A stretch of 7,652 nucleotides of DNA, taken from Planctomycetaceae bacterium (GTDB lineage: Bacteria; Planctomycetota; Planctomycetia; Pirellulales; UBA1268). Numbering within the stretch: the first letter of the stretch is position 1; each line of letters begins with the position of its first letter. The stretch is taken from the NCBI GenBank assembly GCA_002862165.1, contig PKCL01000399.1, positions 1 through 7,652 of the forward strand, read 5' to 3'. Both the position numbers and the translations under genes were made by a program. Shown here one piece after another: positions 6,284-7,652 of this stretch. The notes below the pieces were generated by a model, which saw only the letters and a list, made by a program, of their open reading frames with translations, was not told the origin of the DNA and did not search any database.

Positions 6284-6776
6284 CTTTCTCCCAGATTGCC
6301 GATTGGCCAAGGCATTCGTCTACTTCGAGTCGAATAAGCCCCGGTTGGTTTATCCCGTTTCGTGCCAGAAGATGCAGTAATTCATTGCCAATCCACTCTG
6401 CAAGTAGTTCGGCAGTAGTGTTGATAAGTGGCAGGAGTCTGCATTCATCGGCCGGAAATACCCAACGTCGTTCTTGAAATGTCACCAGAACCTCGTCTTG
6501 GCCTGCATGCGTTTGCTTCGTTACGTCGAGGTAAGGGTTTTTTGTTGGAAGAAGAATACTGTGATCAAGTTGACAAATAATTTCTGAAAGAGTGTCGCGG
6601 AGAACAATAAAATCAATGACCATCCCGTGGCTGTCAGGAGCGCCTGAGGCCGAGCAGGCAACTGTCCAATTATGTCCGTGTACAGCTTCGCACAGATCAT
6701 TTCGTAGTGTTATGAAGTGGCCAGCTGAAAAAACATGTACTGCTTTTTTTAGTGATATGGAGAAATTTACTGTCAT
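6273..6776 (-). CDS. 6-pyruvoyltetrahydropterin synthase paralogue with Cys and Glu at the active site
   Basis: PTPS/QueD-family protein, 167 residues from the ATG at 6776. Three zinc-binding histidines are present: H20 in FSAGH, and H33 and H35 in HGH. The catalytic cysteine C29 is directly followed by a glutamate, E30, in CEAVHGH. Later motifs are D55 (VIDF), LDH (70-72), the TTAE segment near 120-123 in place of PTSEN, and E154 (VDE), the pterin-anchoring glutamate. Between LDH and TTAE lies an insertion with the RRWVFP segment. Paralogues with Glu beside or replacing Cys cleave dihydroneopterin triphosphate to 6-hydroxymethyl-dihydropterin and bypass FolB; PTPS with Cys alone does not. 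That fits a role in making the pterin head of folate or H4MPT. A TTG at 6791, directly after the upstream stop, is an alternative start (172 residues). The gene follows the CitG-like gene by 15 nt and its stop lies inside the end of the regulator gene. Confidence 0.92.
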   Translation of the reverse strand: MTVNFSISLKKAVHVFSAGHFITLRNDLCEAVHGHNWTVACSASGAPDSHGMVIDFIVLRDTLSEIICQLDHSILLPTKNPYLDVTKQTHAGQDEVLVTFQERRWVFPADECRLLPLINTTAELLAEWIGNELLHLLARNGINQPGLIRLEVDECLGQSAIWEKVKD

Positions 6777-6791
6777 TTTATGATTCTGCAA

Positions 6792-7652
6792 TTAAAAGAG
6801 TTCATGAAAATATGAGTTCCACAGGTAGACGTATAATCCGGCTGCAACAAGATCTGCCGTAGTCCCAGGGTTTATACGGCAGGGTTGCCGAAGACGCCAG
6901 TCAAATGTTTTAGTAGCGGCGGAACGTTCTTGCTCCGGTAACGCAAGTAATGCACCAGCCTCTGCGGAGATTTGAAGGGCCTTCTGTCTCCCGTGACGAC
7001 GGATTATAAGTGAGTCTGGCGTGCGAGCGAGTTGAGATAAAGCGGTGAAAACAATCGACTGTTCCCAACGTGTTCCATGAGACTCGTGGTTTTGCAGATC
7101 AGAGACAACGTTGTCCCATAAGGATTGATAACCAGAACCCCATAGACCAGCAATGCTATCTTGTGGCTCTGTTGTGGCAGCATATTGCATTGCTCGTCGG
7201 ATCGATTGTGGAGGTGAGTCCTGAATATCGTACTTGTCACGTCTCCCCATTGAACTAGGAGCCCCACGCTTGATTGCAGCGTAAATGTCAAGTGAGTCCT
7301 GTGCATCACATTGTTCGATTACATTGTCTACATCATGAGCTGACAAACGAGACTTCGGTGAAGTGCTTCCTGCAACAAGAGGTGCTATCGCAATAATAAT
7401 TCCTAAGTTTGCATTTGAACGAGTTACGAGTCGTGATTGATCGACTGCGTCTCGAATCGTTTTCCCTAGAGGAATAGTTCCAGATTTATCAAGGATGGGT
7501 GCTATGGCGATCGCTACACGACAGAGTTCATCGTAGGAAAGATCATGGAAACTATTTTCTGGATTGACATTTCCAGGTTTACGCGCAGTGGCCTCCAAGA
7601 TACTCGCTATAGCGGCACACCACCCAGGAGTGAGGCGGAACTGCCGAGGCAG
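6792..7652 (-). CDS. CitG-related protein (triphosphoribosyl-dephospho-CoA synthase family), cut by right edge
   Basis: 286 residues are visible and the frame stays open to the right edge, so the true start is probably just outside. A TTG at 7598 is only an apparent start: conserved residues precede it (LTPGWCAAIASILEATA). CitG uses ATP and dephospho-CoA, releases adenine and forms an alpha-linked triphosphoribosyl product for the citrate-lyase prosthetic group. Family marks seen here are EATARKPGNV (7566-7595), FHDL, the SNANLGI segment near 7400-7422 equivalent to the N-x-N/HxG stretch, and a largely helical remainder. No citrate lyase or malonate decarboxylase genes are nearby. Instead it leads directly into the PTPS gene, in an H4MPT neighbourhood, where CitG-like genes are repeatedly found in bacteria as I recall. 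A ribosyl-transfer step in H4MPT synthesis is therefore a better guess than a CoA-derived cofactor, but it is unproven. Confidence 0.82.
   Translation of the reverse strand: MPRQFRLTPGWCAAIASILEATARKPGNVNPENSFHDLSYDELCRVAIAIAPILDKSGTIPLGKTIRDAVDQSRLVTRSNANLGIIIAIAPLVAGSTSPKSRLSAHDVDNVIEQCDAQDSLDIYAAIKRGAPSSMGRRDKYDIQDSPPQSIRRAMQYAATTEPQDSIAGLWGSGYQSLWDNVVSDLQNHESHGTRWEQSIVFTALSQLARTPDSLIIRRHGRQKALQISAEAGALLALPEQERSAATKTFDWRLRQPCRINPGTTADLVAAGLYVYLWNSYFHELF

Noticed and set aside
6284..6320. Possible terminator after the DtxR-like gene (TTGGCCAA palindrome)
   Set aside because: The possible stems are short or have a large loop, and no T run follows on either strand.
7004..7309. 101-codon minus-strand frame in the CitG-like gene
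   Set aside because: It overlaps the conserved continuous CitG-like frame and has no recognisable motif.
7596..7598. TTG as the start of the CitG-like gene
   Set aside because: The family's conserved N-terminal segment continues upstream in the same open frame to the window edge, so the gene is treated as partial.
1..7652. CRISPR arrays, insertion sequences, tRNA genes, prophage or attachment sites
   Set aside because: No direct-repeat arrays, transposase frames, terminal inverted repeats or tRNA-like cloverleaf sequences were seen. Apart from the gaps described, the window is filled by chromosomal-type genes.

Overview
The window looks like a piece of a bacterial chromosome of moderate GC content, most likely from a planctomycete or a related lineage. 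Three things point there: a cluster of tetrahydromethanopterin (H4MPT) C1-carrier genes in a clearly bacterial setting (bacterial dnaX, mutS and small SRP RNA); a PTPS paralogue with both Cys and Glu at the active site, a type reported from Planctomycetes among other phyla; and a MutS sequence of planctomycete flavour. The phylum call is an inference from memory, not a search.

Left part (1-935): the 5' two thirds of a dnaX gene on the minus strand runs off the left edge. Upstream of it, in the same direction, lies a small SRP RNA gene (ffs). Each has its own promoter-like element with the same -10 hexamer (TAAAAC) and a 17-nt spacer. The dnaX promoter has a perfect palindrome filling most of that spacer. 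The ffs-dnaX order resembles the scr-dnaX order in Firmicutes.

Middle (935-3542): a complete mutS on the plus strand, diverging from ffs. It ends with a beta-clamp-binding-like pentapeptide, and its stop codon overlaps the stop codon of the convergent gene. A probable intrinsic terminator for mutS lies inside the 3' end of that convergent gene.

Right part (3514-7652): an H4MPT-linked block. On the minus strand, mch (methenyl-H4MPT cyclohydrolase) is followed after 7 nt by a RimK/MptN-like ATP-grasp ligase. Further right, also on the minus strand, a CitG-related gene (cut by the right edge) is followed immediately by the PTPS paralogue. Between the two minus-strand pairs lies a plus-strand DtxR/MntR-family regulator, divergent from mch and convergent with, and overlapping, the PTPS gene. 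The mch-regulator gap carries two adjacent perfect inverted repeats that could be operators.

How the genes may work together: the PTPS paralogue could supply the pterin head group, the CitG-like protein could build a ribosyl linkage of the cofactor, the ATP-grasp enzyme could add an amino acid to its tail, and Mch uses the finished cofactor in formaldehyde/formate-level C1 oxidation or reduction. Only the Mch assignment is firm. The other pathway roles rest on family and neighbourhood.
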